Of a stretch of 13,960 bases of DNA, positions 7,200 to 13,770 are shown piece after piece (within the stretch, counting starts at the first letter, position 1; each line of letters opens with the position of its first letter). The stretch lies in the NCBI GenBank assembly GCA_946409855.1, contig CAMJXZ010000047.1, positions 1 to 13,960 of the forward strand, written 5' to 3'. The notes under the pieces are model-generated. The model was not told where the DNA came from. It ran no database searches and worked only from the letters and a program-made list of their open reading frames with translations. The DNA comes from an uncultured Clostridia bacterium. GTDB lineage: Bacteria > Bacillota > Clostridia > Christensenellales > Aristaeellaceae. The position numbers were made by a program, and so were the translations under genes.

Positions 7200-7241
7200 C
7201 GGGGCCGATGTCTGAAGCCCGGAACTGTTGGAGGGAGAAGT

Positions 7242-8972
7242 ATGTTTAAAAAAACCGCTGCCGTATTTGCGCTGGCGCTGGTCCTGTCCGTGTTCACGGC
7301 TGCCGCCGCGGAGCCCGCGCTTTCCGGTTATCAGGAAGGAAACGGCTGGACTTACGTGATGCTGGGCAGCGCCGTACAGGACACGCCGGACGAGATGGAA
7401 GCGCTGCTGTGGCGCGTGCTTTCCGTCCAGGATGATCAGGCGGTCCTGCTCAGCGAGCGGATCCTGACCGCCAGGCCCGTCCAAAGCGCCGGAGAGGCTA
7501 TGGACGGGTGGGAGCATTCGGCCCTGTACCAGTGGCTCAACAGCGATTTCCTGGAGACCGTTTTCAGCGCCGACGAGCAGGCTGCCCTGGTCTATCAGGA
7601 GGATCTGTCCCTGGTGTCCCTGCCCGGCAGGGAGATGCTGCGGGAATCCTTCCCGGCGGACGCTTCCCTGGCGGCGAAAGGAACGGCGGACGCCCGGGCG
7701 GCCGGTCTTTTTTCATCGGCCGATGGAGAGTACGCCTCTTACTGGACCAGGAGCGAAGGCCCGTCCTTTGCGGACGCCTTTTACCGCGTGACGGCGGAAG
7801 GGCAGTGGAGCGAGATCAAACCGGATACTGCCAACATCGGCGTGCGCCCGGTGGTTGTGCTGAACCTGGAGGGCGTATCCGCCGTGGCGGGCAGGGGAAC
7901 GGAGGAATTCCCCTATCTGCTGTCGCTGCCGGCGGCATCCGCCCGCGCGCCCCGCGTATCGCCCACGCCCAGGCCGACCGTCGCGCCCGCGCCGGCCGTT
8001 ACGCCCACGCCCGAACCCGCGGAAGAACCGTCGCCCGCGCCCGACGCCGGGCCGGATGAAGAAGGCCCGCGGCTCTTCCCGACCGAATATGAGGGGATTT
8101 TCCCGGAACTGACGGAAGAGGGCTTCCTGCCGGAGGGCGAAAAGGAGTTTGTCTATCAGGCGCCGGAGCAGGGGCTGTGGCTGTATGCCAGCCAGGATAT
8201 TCGGATCGAGATCGTCCGCCGCGAAGATACGTCCAGGAAGAAAAAGCCGAAGCGCTGGCTGGAGGCGGAGATCTTTGTCCGCAAAGGGGCGGACCAGAGG
8301 CTGACCAACTATTTCCACGGGCAGGACGCGAAATCCGCCGGCATGGCCGACGAGCTGGAGATCGCCCGGGAAAACCATCTGGTATTCGCCGTCAACGGGG
8401 ACTTTTATACCTACCGCGTGCAGCGCAACGCCAAGAAGCGCACGATGACCGTCGGGGTGATCCTGCGTCAGGGCGAGCTGCTGTTTGACGATCCGGGCAA
8501 AAAGGACGTAACGACCCTGCCCACCCGCGACATTCTGGCCCTCTATCCGGACGGCCGGATGGAACCCTTCGCTTTTGACGCCGTCACCGGGCAGGAGCTG
8601 CTTGCGCGCGGCGTATGGGAAACCCTGTGCTTCGGCCCGATCCTGGTGGAAAACGGGGAGATCACGTCCAAAACGAAGAAGATTTCCAGCCGCCAGGCGG
8701 AGAACCCGCGCTGCGGCGTCGGCCAGGCGGGGCCAGGCCATTTCTGGGCCATCGTCGTGGAGGAAAAGAAGAACGCCTCCGTCGGGATGAAGCTGGAGGA
8801 GTTCGCCGAACTCTTCCTGAGCAAGGGCTGCCAGACCGCCTTCAACCTGAACGGCGGCGGCACCGCCAACATGATGTTCATGGGCGAATACCTGAGCGAC
8901 AATAAGGCCGCCGCCCAGAACCGCCAGCAGAGCGAAGTGCTGGGCATTGGCATATCCGATGAGGTGCGTTGA
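7242..8972 (+). CDS. Secreted DUF6273 - phosphodiester glycosidase (NAGPA/DUF2233) fusion, paralog 1, signature residues altered
   Basis: This is a 576-aa exported protein with a Sec signal peptide (1-23: KK n-region, hydrophobic core, AAA-A cleavage region, no lipobox). Residues about 35-230 show the DUF6273 pattern: LWRVL, the GWEHSALYQWLN segment with FLETVF, YWTR (167-170) and VRPVVVLNL (202-209). A Pro/Ala/Thr-Pro linker covers about 231-277. A conserved FPELTEEGFLPEGE block (287-300) precedes the C-terminal phosphodiester glycosidase domain, with Asn385-Gly-Asp387, GVILRQGE (405-412), FGPILVENG (464-472) and NPRCGVG (488-494). Two family positions differ from the sister copies. NLDGGG reads NLNGGG (Asn537), and Gly-Arg at 508-509 is Glu-Lys. 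Activity is therefore doubtful. A strong GGAGGGAGAA site (7230-7239) precedes the ATG. It is followed by two paralogs in tandem. Confidence 0.88.
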   Translation: MFKKTAAVFALALVLSVFTAAAAEPALSGYQEGNGWTYVMLGSAVQDTPDEMEALLWRVLSVQDDQAVLLSERILTARPVQSAGEAMDGWEHSALYQWLNSDFLETVFSADEQAALVYQEDLSLVSLPGREMLRESFPADASLAAKGTADARAAGLFSSADGEYASYWTRSEGPSFADAFYRVTAEGQWSEIKPDTANIGVRPVVVLNLEGVSAVAGRGTEEFPYLLSLPAASARAPRVSPTPRPTVAPAPAVTPTPEPAEEPSPAPDAGPDEEGPRLFPTEYEGIFPELTEEGFLPEGEKEFVYQAPEQGLWLYASQDIRIEIVRREDTSRKKKPKRWLEAEIFVRKGADQRLTNYFHGQDAKSAGMADELEIARENHLVFAVNGDFYTYRVQRNAKKRTMTVGVILRQGELLFDDPGKKDVTTLPTRDILALYPDGRMEPFAFDAVTGQELLARGVWETLCFGPILVENGEITSKTKKISSRQAENPRCGVGQAGPGHFWAIVVEEKKNASVGMKLEEFAELFLSKGCQTAFNLNGGGTANMMFMGEYLSDNKAAAQNRQQSEVLGIGISDEVR

Positions 8973-8982
8973 GGTATTCTGA

Positions 8983-10740
8983 ATGAACGAATTAAGACCA
9001 AACGGCGGCATGCGCTTTCTCTGCGCCGTGCTGGCCGGTCTTCTGCTGGCGGTTCACACCGGGGCGGAGGAGCTTTCCCTTCAGCCCTATCAAACCAAAT
9101 CCAAACAATGGACCTACGTTTCCTTCGGCCGCGCGCCGTCGGCGGCTGACGGCGCGGAAGCGCCGATCCTCTGGCGGGTGCTGGCGGCGTCCACGGAGCG
9201 GGCGCTGCTGCTCAGCGACCGGCTGCTGTTCGCCGCCCGGGTCGACGGGCAGGAAAGCGGATACGCCGGCTGGGAAACCTCGGAGCTGTACGGAAGGCTG
9301 AACGGGGAATTTATGCGGGCTTCCTTTTCCTATGGGGAGCAGGCTGCCCTTTTGCCCCAGGAAGACGGGGCGCTGGTTTCCCTGCCGGCGGTGGAAGATC
9401 TGCGCAACCCAGATTACGGCTTTGCGGACGACCGTTCCCGCCGGGCGTCCGGGACGGACTACGCCCGGGCGAACGGGCTGCAGGTCTATCCGGGTTCCCG
9501 GAAGGAGTCCCCGTACTGGACCAGGACGCCCAGCGAACACGCCGGCGCGCACCGCCGGGTGATGAACGAAGGCAAGTGGGGCTACCGGGGCGTGGCCGAC
9601 GATACGTACGGCGTCCGGCCCATGGTGCTGGTATCCCTGGCGGAGGCGCTGCCGCTGACGGGCAGCGGCACGCAGGAGGATCCCTTTGTGCTCGCCTTTG
9701 AGGAACCGGAAATGCCCCCGGAAGACGGGACGGAGGAGCCTGCCCCGGCGGACCCGGACGAAACGCCGGAGGACCAGCCGCCGGAAGCGCAGGATGACCT
9801 GCCCGGCGATGAGGATCTTCCCGGTCCCTCCGCGGCGGCCTCTTCCGTGACGGAATACGCCACGCTGTTCCCGGCGTTGACGGAAGAAGGGTATCTCCCG
9901 GAAGGCGAAGAAGAGTTTTCCTACGCGGACCCGGACAAGGGCCTTTGGCTGTATGTCAGCACGGACATGCGGGTGGAGATCGTCCGCAAGACCGATACCG
10001 CCAAGAAGTCCGAACCCAGGCGCTGGTTCGAAGCGGAGATCTTCGTCCGGGAAGGCAGCGGCGAATTCCTGAAGACCTATTACCATGAACTGAACCCGAG
10101 GACCAGGAAGCTGGCCGAAACCCAGGTCATCGCCCGGGAAAACCACCTGGTCTTCGCCATCAATACGGACTGGTATTATTACCGCGTGCTGAGGAACGCC
10201 AAGAAACGGACCATGCCCGTAGGGGTGATCCTCCGGGGCGGGGAAGTTTTTTACGACGATCCTACCAAAAACCTGTCCAACATTATCCCGACCCGGGATT
10301 ACCTGGCCCTGTATCCGGACGGGAACATGGAAGCGTTCGATTATAACGGTCCGGGCGGGGAAGAACTGCTCGCCCTGGGCGCGTACGAAACGCTTTGCTT
10401 CGGCCCGATCCTGCTCAGGGACGGGGAGATGACGGAGCCGACGAAACGTCTGGGCGCCAAGGGGAACAATAACCCGAGGACCGCCGTCGGCATGGTGACG
10501 CCGGGACATTATGTGGCCATCATGGTGGAGGGAAGGACCAAGAAATCCGTCGGCTGCCGGCTGGACTATCTGGCGGACCTGTTCGCCCAAAAGGGCTGCC
10601 GGGTCGCCTTCAACCTGGACGGCGGCGGCACCTCGTCCATGATCTTCATGGGCGTGTATCTCAACGAAAACACCTACGGGGCGCAGAACCGCCTGCAGAA
10701 CGAGGTGCTGGGCATCGGCGTGTCGGAGAACGTGAACTGA
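8983..10740 (+). CDS. Secreted DUF6273 - phosphodiester glycosidase (NAGPA/DUF2233) fusion, paralog 2
   Basis: This 585-aa exported protein has the same layout as its two neighbours. The signal peptide core is residues 11-28. GAGGT overlapping the upstream stop (8971-8975) favours the ATG at 8983, but Met10 (ATG at 9010) would also give a normal signal peptide. The DUF6273-like region spans about 43-239, with LWRVL, a GWETSELYGRLN segment, YWTR (178-181) and VRPMVLVSL (211-219). The linker (240-288) is strongly acidic and Pro-rich, quite unlike that of paralog 1. The glycosidase domain keeps the signatures: Asn394-Thr-Asp396, GVILRGGE (414-421), NPRTAVG (497-503), EGR (516-518) and NLDGGGTSS with Asp546. 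It should be an active member that hydrolyses a phosphodiester- or glycoside-linked sugar outside the membrane. The substrate is unknown. It begins 10 nt after paralog 1. Confidence 0.9.
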   Translation: MNELRPNGGMRFLCAVLAGLLLAVHTGAEELSLQPYQTKSKQWTYVSFGRAPSAADGAEAPILWRVLAASTERALLLSDRLLFAARVDGQESGYAGWETSELYGRLNGEFMRASFSYGEQAALLPQEDGALVSLPAVEDLRNPDYGFADDRSRRASGTDYARANGLQVYPGSRKESPYWTRTPSEHAGAHRRVMNEGKWGYRGVADDTYGVRPMVLVSLAEALPLTGSGTQEDPFVLAFEEPEMPPEDGTEEPAPADPDETPEDQPPEAQDDLPGDEDLPGPSAAASSVTEYATLFPALTEEGYLPEGEEEFSYADPDKGLWLYVSTDMRVEIVRKTDTAKKSEPRRWFEAEIFVREGSGEFLKTYYHELNPRTRKLAETQVIARENHLVFAINTDWYYYRVLRNAKKRTMPVGVILRGGEVFYDDPTKNLSNIIPTRDYLALYPDGNMEAFDYNGPGGEELLALGAYETLCFGPILLRDGEMTEPTKRLGAKGNNNPRTAVGMVTPGHYVAIMVEGRTKKSVGCRLDYLADLFAQKGCRVAFNLDGGGTSSMIFMGVYLNENTYGAQNRLQNEVLGIGVSENVN

Positions 10741-10783
10741 TGGCGGTCGGGTCTTTTCAGGAATTTCCATCGGAGCAAAACGG

Positions 10784-12442
10784 ATGCGAAAAGTTGTTTG
10801 TTTGATGCTGGCGCTCATGCTGCTGCCGTCTGCCGCGGCGGCGGAGGCGCTGCCGCTGATGCCCTACAGCTATGAGACCGGGGAATGGACCCATGTCTTC
10901 TTCGGGCAGATGCCGACGGAGGCGGACGGGACGGTCGCGCCTGTTTCCTGGCGCGTGCTTTCCGCCGACGCAAAGAGCGTGCTGCTTTTGAGCGACCGGA
11001 TCCTTTTTTCCGCCCCGCTGGATTCCCAGCAGAACGTCCGGAACGGCTGGGAGCAGTCGGAGCTGTACGAATACCTGAACGGGGAATTCCTGAAGACGGC
11101 TTTTTCCTGGCCGGAGCGCTGCGTGCTGCTTCGGCAGATGGACCGGGCGCTGGTCTCCATCCCGGAGGCGGAGGACTTGGAAAACCTCCGGTACGGCTTT
11201 GCCGTTCCGGACGCCAGGCGGGCGGTGGGAACGCCTTACGCCGTGGAAGAAGGCCTGCAGGTCTTCAAGGACGACCGGATGAAGGATTCCCCCTACTGGA
11301 CCCGTTCGGTGAAGGACAGCAAGGAAGGAACCTACCGCCGCGTCAATAAGGAGGGCAAATGGGGGTTCCTGGGCGCCTGGCACAAAGGGCAGGGGGTCCG
11401 GCCGGTGATCCGGGTGAACCTGGACGGGGTGACGATTGTATCCGGCGACAGCACGGCCGAGTCGCCCTACGCGCTTTCCCTGCCGGAGCCTTCCATGCCG
11501 GAACCGGTGGAAAAGACGGAGGACGAGCTGGAAGCGGAAAAGCTGCACGCTTCATTCCTTTCGGACGCTTCCGCCTACGCGGATCAGTTTCCGGCGCTTA
11601 CGGAAGAGGGCTTCCTGCCCGCGGGGCAGACCGCTTTCTCGCTGGAAGACAGCGAGCGGGGCCTCTGGCTGTACGCGGATCAGAACCTGCGGATCGAGAT
11701 CGTTCGGAAAAAGGACGCCGCCAAGAAAAAGCTGTGGTTTGAAGCGGATCTTTACGTCCGGCCCGGTTCCGGGGAATACCTGCACACGTACTGGCACGGG
11801 CAGGACATGAACACCCGGGAGCGGGTGGAGCCGACGGCCATCGCCCGGGAAAACCGGCTGGTGTTCGCCGTCAATTCGGATTACTATCTGTACCGCGTGC
11901 TCCGGAACGCCAGGCGGAAGGTCATGACCGTGGGGGTGATCCTCCGGGACGGGGAAATCCTCTACGACGATCCGGCGCGCAAGGATGTAAAAATCCTGCC
12001 CAACCGGGACCTGCTGGCCATCTATCCCAGCGGGCGGATGGAAGTGTACGACTACAACGCCGTGACCGCGAAGGAGCTCAAAACCAAAGGGGCCAGGGAC
12101 GTGCTGTCCTTTGGGCCGGTGCTGCTGCGGGACGGAGAGGTGACGGACCAGACGGTCCGGCTGGACAAGACCCGGGGGAACGAGCCCCGTTCCGGCCTGG
12201 GCATGGTGGAGCCCGGGCATTATGTCGCGATCGTCGTCCAGGGACGCTCCAAAGAATCGGCGGGCTGCAAGCTGAGCTGGTTTGCCGGGCTGTTCAAAGA
12301 GAAGGGCTGCACCCTGGCCTTCAACCTGGACGGCGGCGGCACGGCGTCCATGATTTTCATGGGAGAGCTGCTCAACGTCAACGCCTATGAGGACCATAAC
12401 CGGCTGCAAAGCGAGCTGCTGGGCATCGGGAAGACCGAGTGA
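10784..12442 (+). CDS. Secreted DUF6273 - phosphodiester glycosidase (NAGPA/DUF2233) fusion, paralog 3
   Basis: This 552-aa exported protein is the shortest of the three copies. The signal peptide is residues 1-20 (RK n-region, Leu/Met-rich core, AAAA-EA cleavage region). The cysteine at 6 lies inside the core and is not a lipobox. The DUF6273-like region (about 35-233) has SWRVL, a GWEQSELYEYLN segment, YWTR (171-174) and VRPVIRVNL (205-213). The linker (234-262) is short, charged and probably helical rather than Pro-rich. The glycosidase domain keeps Asn364-Ser-Asp366, GVILRDGE (384-391), EPRSGLG (467-473), QGR (486-488) and NLDGGGTAS with Asp516, so catalysis is plausible. GGAG at 10772-10775 precedes the ATG by 8 nt, and the gap from paralog 2 is 43 nt without a promoter, so the three genes are probably cotranscribed. 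Confidence 0.9.
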   Translation: MRKVVCLMLALMLLPSAAAAEALPLMPYSYETGEWTHVFFGQMPTEADGTVAPVSWRVLSADAKSVLLLSDRILFSAPLDSQQNVRNGWEQSELYEYLNGEFLKTAFSWPERCVLLRQMDRALVSIPEAEDLENLRYGFAVPDARRAVGTPYAVEEGLQVFKDDRMKDSPYWTRSVKDSKEGTYRRVNKEGKWGFLGAWHKGQGVRPVIRVNLDGVTIVSGDSTAESPYALSLPEPSMPEPVEKTEDELEAEKLHASFLSDASAYADQFPALTEEGFLPAGQTAFSLEDSERGLWLYADQNLRIEIVRKKDAAKKKLWFEADLYVRPGSGEYLHTYWHGQDMNTRERVEPTAIARENRLVFAVNSDYYLYRVLRNARRKVMTVGVILRDGEILYDDPARKDVKILPNRDLLAIYPSGRMEVYDYNAVTAKELKTKGARDVLSFGPVLLRDGEVTDQTVRLDKTRGNEPRSGLGMVEPGHYVAIVVQGRSKESAGCKLSWFAGLFKEKGCTLAFNLDGGGTASMIFMGELLNVNAYEDHNRLQSELLGIGKTE

Positions 12443-12446
12443 CCGG

Positions 12447-12474
12447 CAAAATGATTCTGTTTTGATTCTTTTTT
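12447..12474 (+). terminator. Weak terminator candidate after paralog 3
   Basis: CAAAA (12447-12451) can pair with TTTTG (12460-12464), and a run of six T follows at 12469-12474. The stem is AT-rich and short, so this is only a candidate end for the paralog operon. It lies just before the strong yceD promoter. Confidence 0.3.
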
Positions 12475-12509
12475 AACCGCCAATCCCCACTTTGGATGAA
12501 ATAAACCGG

Positions 12510-12538
12510 TTGACAAGAAAAAGGGCTTGTCGTATAAT
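12510..12538 (+). promoter_or_regulatory. Full-consensus SigA promoter of yceD-rpmF
   Basis: TTGACA (12510-12515), a 17-bp spacer and TATAAT (12533-12538) match the housekeeping consensus at all twelve positions. The predicted start near 12545 leaves a short leader of about 21 nt before the ATG at 12566. Strong constitutive expression is expected, as suits a ribosomal protein operon. Confidence 0.92.
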
Positions 12539-12555
12539 AGAGCGCGGTCACGATT

Positions 12556-12560
12556 GGAGG
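12556..12560 (+). promoter_or_regulatory. Ribosome binding site deciding the yceD start
   Basis: GGAGG ends 5 nt before the ATG at 12566. The frame is open upstream to 12527, but that start would overlap the promoter -10 and lie upstream of the predicted transcript start, so 12566 is chosen. Confidence 0.8.
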
Positions 12561-12565
12561 GTGCT

Positions 12566-13090
12566 ATGCTTTTGGATGTTTCGACGGCTTTTACCAGGCC
12601 GGGGGAAAGAATTCCTTTCCGACATGAAGTGACCATTCCGCCGCAGGCGATTTTCGGGGAAACGATCGCCTTTCCGGAGCCCGCCGTGTTCGAAGGCACG
12701 CTGATGCTGGAAGATCACAGCCTGCTGCTGGAGGGCCGTTTTCAGGCTGAAGCCAGGGGGAGCTGCGCCTATTGTCTGGCGCCGGCTTCCTATCAGGTGG
12801 ACGTACCGTTTGACGAGGTTTTCCTCCATGTGGACAAGCTGTCCCAAACGGTGCCCGATCACACCGGGGAGGAAGAGCAGATGACGTTCCAGGGCAAGGA
12901 GGTCGATCTGTCCCAGCTGGCGCTGACGCTGGCTGTGCTGGATCTGCCGATGCGCCTGGTCTGCGCGGACTGCTCGGAAGAACAGGCTCAGGAGAGCCCG
13001 GATAATACGCATGCTTGCCAGAAGGAGACGCCTCAAGTGCATCCTTTTTCGGCATTGCAGCAATTGCTGACTAAGGATCAGGAGGTGTAA
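12566..13090 (+). CDS. yceD: YceD/DUF177 family protein (large-subunit rRNA accumulation factor)
   Basis: This 174-aa cytoplasmic protein of the DUF177/YceD family is nearly always encoded directly before rpmF, as it is here. In E. coli the relative is needed for normal 23S rRNA accumulation. The molecular role is otherwise poorly known. Family features are GSCAYCLAP with Cys67 and Cys70 around residues 66-73, then DVPFDEVF (79-86), and a second CxxC pair, Cys133 and Cys136, in VCADC. The two CxxC pairs may bind zinc together. The C-terminal HPFSALQQLL (159-168) is the usual last motif. The stop codon overlaps the AGGAGGTG ribosome site of rpmF, so the two are translated from one transcript starting at the promoter at 12510. 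Confidence 0.92.
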   Translation: MLLDVSTAFTRPGERIPFRHEVTIPPQAIFGETIAFPEPAVFEGTLMLEDHSLLLEGRFQAEARGSCAYCLAPASYQVDVPFDEVFLHVDKLSQTVPDHTGEEEQMTFQGKEVDLSQLALTLAVLDLPMRLVCADCSEEQAQESPDNTHACQKETPQVHPFSALQQLLTKDQEV

Positions 13091-13092
13091 AC

Positions 13093-13299
13093 ATGGCTGT
13101 CCCAAAGGGAAAAGTATCGAAGGCTCGCGGTCGCAGCCGTCGCGCGAACTGGAAGCTGTCTCAGCCCGGTATCGTTGAATGCAAGCAGTGCCATCAGTTC
13201 AAGCTTGCCCATCGCGTTTGCAAGCATTGCGGCTACTACGATGGCAAACAGGTGATCGATGTCACCGCGAAGGATGCGAAAGAAAAGAAGAACGCCTGA
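13093..13299 (+). CDS. rpmF: Large ribosomal subunit protein bL32
   Basis: This is the 68-aa ribosomal protein bL32. The N terminus MAVPKGKVSKARGRSRR is diagnostic. The zinc ribbon is complete, with Cys30, Cys33, Cys43 and Cys46, so this is the zinc-binding form and not a cysteine-less low-zinc paralog. The C-terminal basic tail (62-68) is short. The ribosome site AGGAGGTG (13080-13087) is near perfect and lies 5 nt before the ATG, overlapping the yceD stop. No terminator separates it from the T-box leader downstream. Confidence 0.97.
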   Translation: MAVPKGKVSKARGRSRRANWKLSQPGIVECKQCHQFKLAHRVCKHCGYYDGKQVIDVTAKDAKEKKNA

Positions 13300-13483
13300 T
13301 TGAAGCGGAAGGAAGTAACCTGATTCTGTTCCGGGAAAGAGAGGACAGCCATCGGCTGAAAGCTGTCCGTGGAACGGTCGGGCGAAGGGTCGTCTGCCGA
13401 GGGCACGGGGGAAGGGCTTTGGCCCAAAGATCCGTGCGGGTGCGCCCGTTACAGCGTCCATGAGGCGGCGATCTGCCGTAAAT

Positions 13484-13513
13484 CAAGGTGGTACCACGGG
13501 AAATCCGTCCTTG
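13484..13513 (+). promoter_or_regulatory. T-box antiterminator
   Basis: CAAGG (13484-13488) pairs with CCTTG (13509-13513), and ACGG (13496-13499) pairs with CCGT (13505-13508). The 7-nt bulge TGGTACC (13489-13495) is the tRNA acceptor-end site. This is the canonical antiterminator layout. It shares bases 13506-13513 with the terminator, so the two cannot form together. Confidence 0.93.
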
Positions 13514-13546
13514 TATCCGTTTTTTCGGATATAGGGACGTTTTTTT
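13506..13546 (+). terminator. T-box-controlled intrinsic terminator
   Basis: The arms 13506-13519 and 13526-13539 pair over 14 bp with two G-T wobbles around a TTTTTT loop, followed by seven T (13540-13546). It would stop transcription when charged tRNA prevents antiterminator formation. Confidence 0.95.
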
Positions 13547-13566
13547 ATCTTTCGAAAGGAAAGCCT

Positions 13567-13755
13567 ATGGATATCAGGAAAGTGATGCTGCTGGCTGTCC
13601 TTGTACTGCTGCTGGCGGTCTGTTTTTTATCCGACAGGATCGCCGGCAGGCTTGGACAGGCGGATGAAAAAACCATGGCCAAACGGAGCCTGATGATCAA
13701 GCTGGGCGCCCTGGCGGCCGTGGTGATTCTGTATCTGGTGACATTTTTAGCGTAA
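13567..13755 (+). CDS. Small two-helix membrane protein under T-box control
   Basis: This 62-aa protein is not recognised by name. Two hydrophobic helices at about 6-22 and 45-61 flank a short charged stretch (23-44, with DRIAGR and DEKTMAKR), giving a hairpin membrane topology. AAAGGA (13554-13559) lies 7 nt before the ATG. Its stop codon overlaps the AAAGGAG ribosome site of valS, and the valS start follows 15 nt later, so it is the first gene of the T-box-controlled transcript. Its codon use resembles neighbouring genes, and the start falls exactly after the terminator, which supports a real gene. Function is unknown. Being read only when valyl-tRNA is short is notable. Confidence 0.78.
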   Translation: MDIRKVMLLAVLVLLLAVCFLSDRIAGRLGQADEKTMAKRSLMIKLGALAAVVILYLVTFLA

Positions 13756-13770
13756 AGGAGAGTGCAATCC

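Larger units (their letters stand above)
7242..12442 (+). repeat. Tandem triplication of a secreted DUF6273-phosphodiester glycosidase gene
   Basis: Three adjacent same-strand genes (starts 7242, 8983, 10784) share one domain order and many identical short blocks, such as IARENHLVFA, the RNAKKR-type segment and LGIG near the C terminus. Gaps are 10 and 43 nt. The linkers and signal peptides have diverged strongly, which argues for old duplication under selection rather than a recent array. Confidence 0.88.
13305..13546 (+). promoter_or_regulatory. T-box riboswitch leader, probably valine-specific
   Basis: This tRNA-sensing leader lies in front of the membrane-protein/valS genes. It has the Stem I hallmarks: AGTAAC at 13314-13319 (S-turn side of the specifier loop), AGAGAG at 13338-13343, and the distal helix GGACAGC/GCTGTCC (13343-13349 with 13362-13368). 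CTGTTCC (13326-13332) pairs with GGAACGG (13371-13377). A Stem III-like hairpin pairs GCACGG (13403-13408) with CCGTGC (13432-13437). The T-box core AAATCAAGGTGGTACCACGG ends at 13499. Its TGGT (13489-13492) would pair with a tRNA 3' end of ACCA, which fits tRNA-Val (A73). GUC triplets occur on the 3' side of Stem I at 13377, 13389 and 13392, but the specifier register is not certain. The 5' boundary is approximate. Confidence 0.92.

Noticed and set aside
5283..7517. Very long open frame on the - strand (over 700 codons) opposite the dehydratase gene
   Set aside because: It is antisense to a clear enzyme gene, is rich in His, Arg, Gly and Asp without domains, and has no ribosome site. Such frames arise from strong G/C bias at third codon positions.
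8992..10818. Long - strand open frame (about 600 codons) opposite paralog 2, with similar ones opposite paralogs 1 and 3
   Set aside because: It mirrors the coding strand of well-supported genes. The composition is Arg/Pro/Gly/His-rich and no start signal is seen.
10784..10850. Lipoprotein signal in paralogs 2 and 3 because of cysteines near the N terminus
   Set aside because: The cysteines (residue 14 in copy 2, residue 6 in copy 3) lie within the hydrophobic core rather than after a lipobox. Ordinary signal peptidase sites follow.
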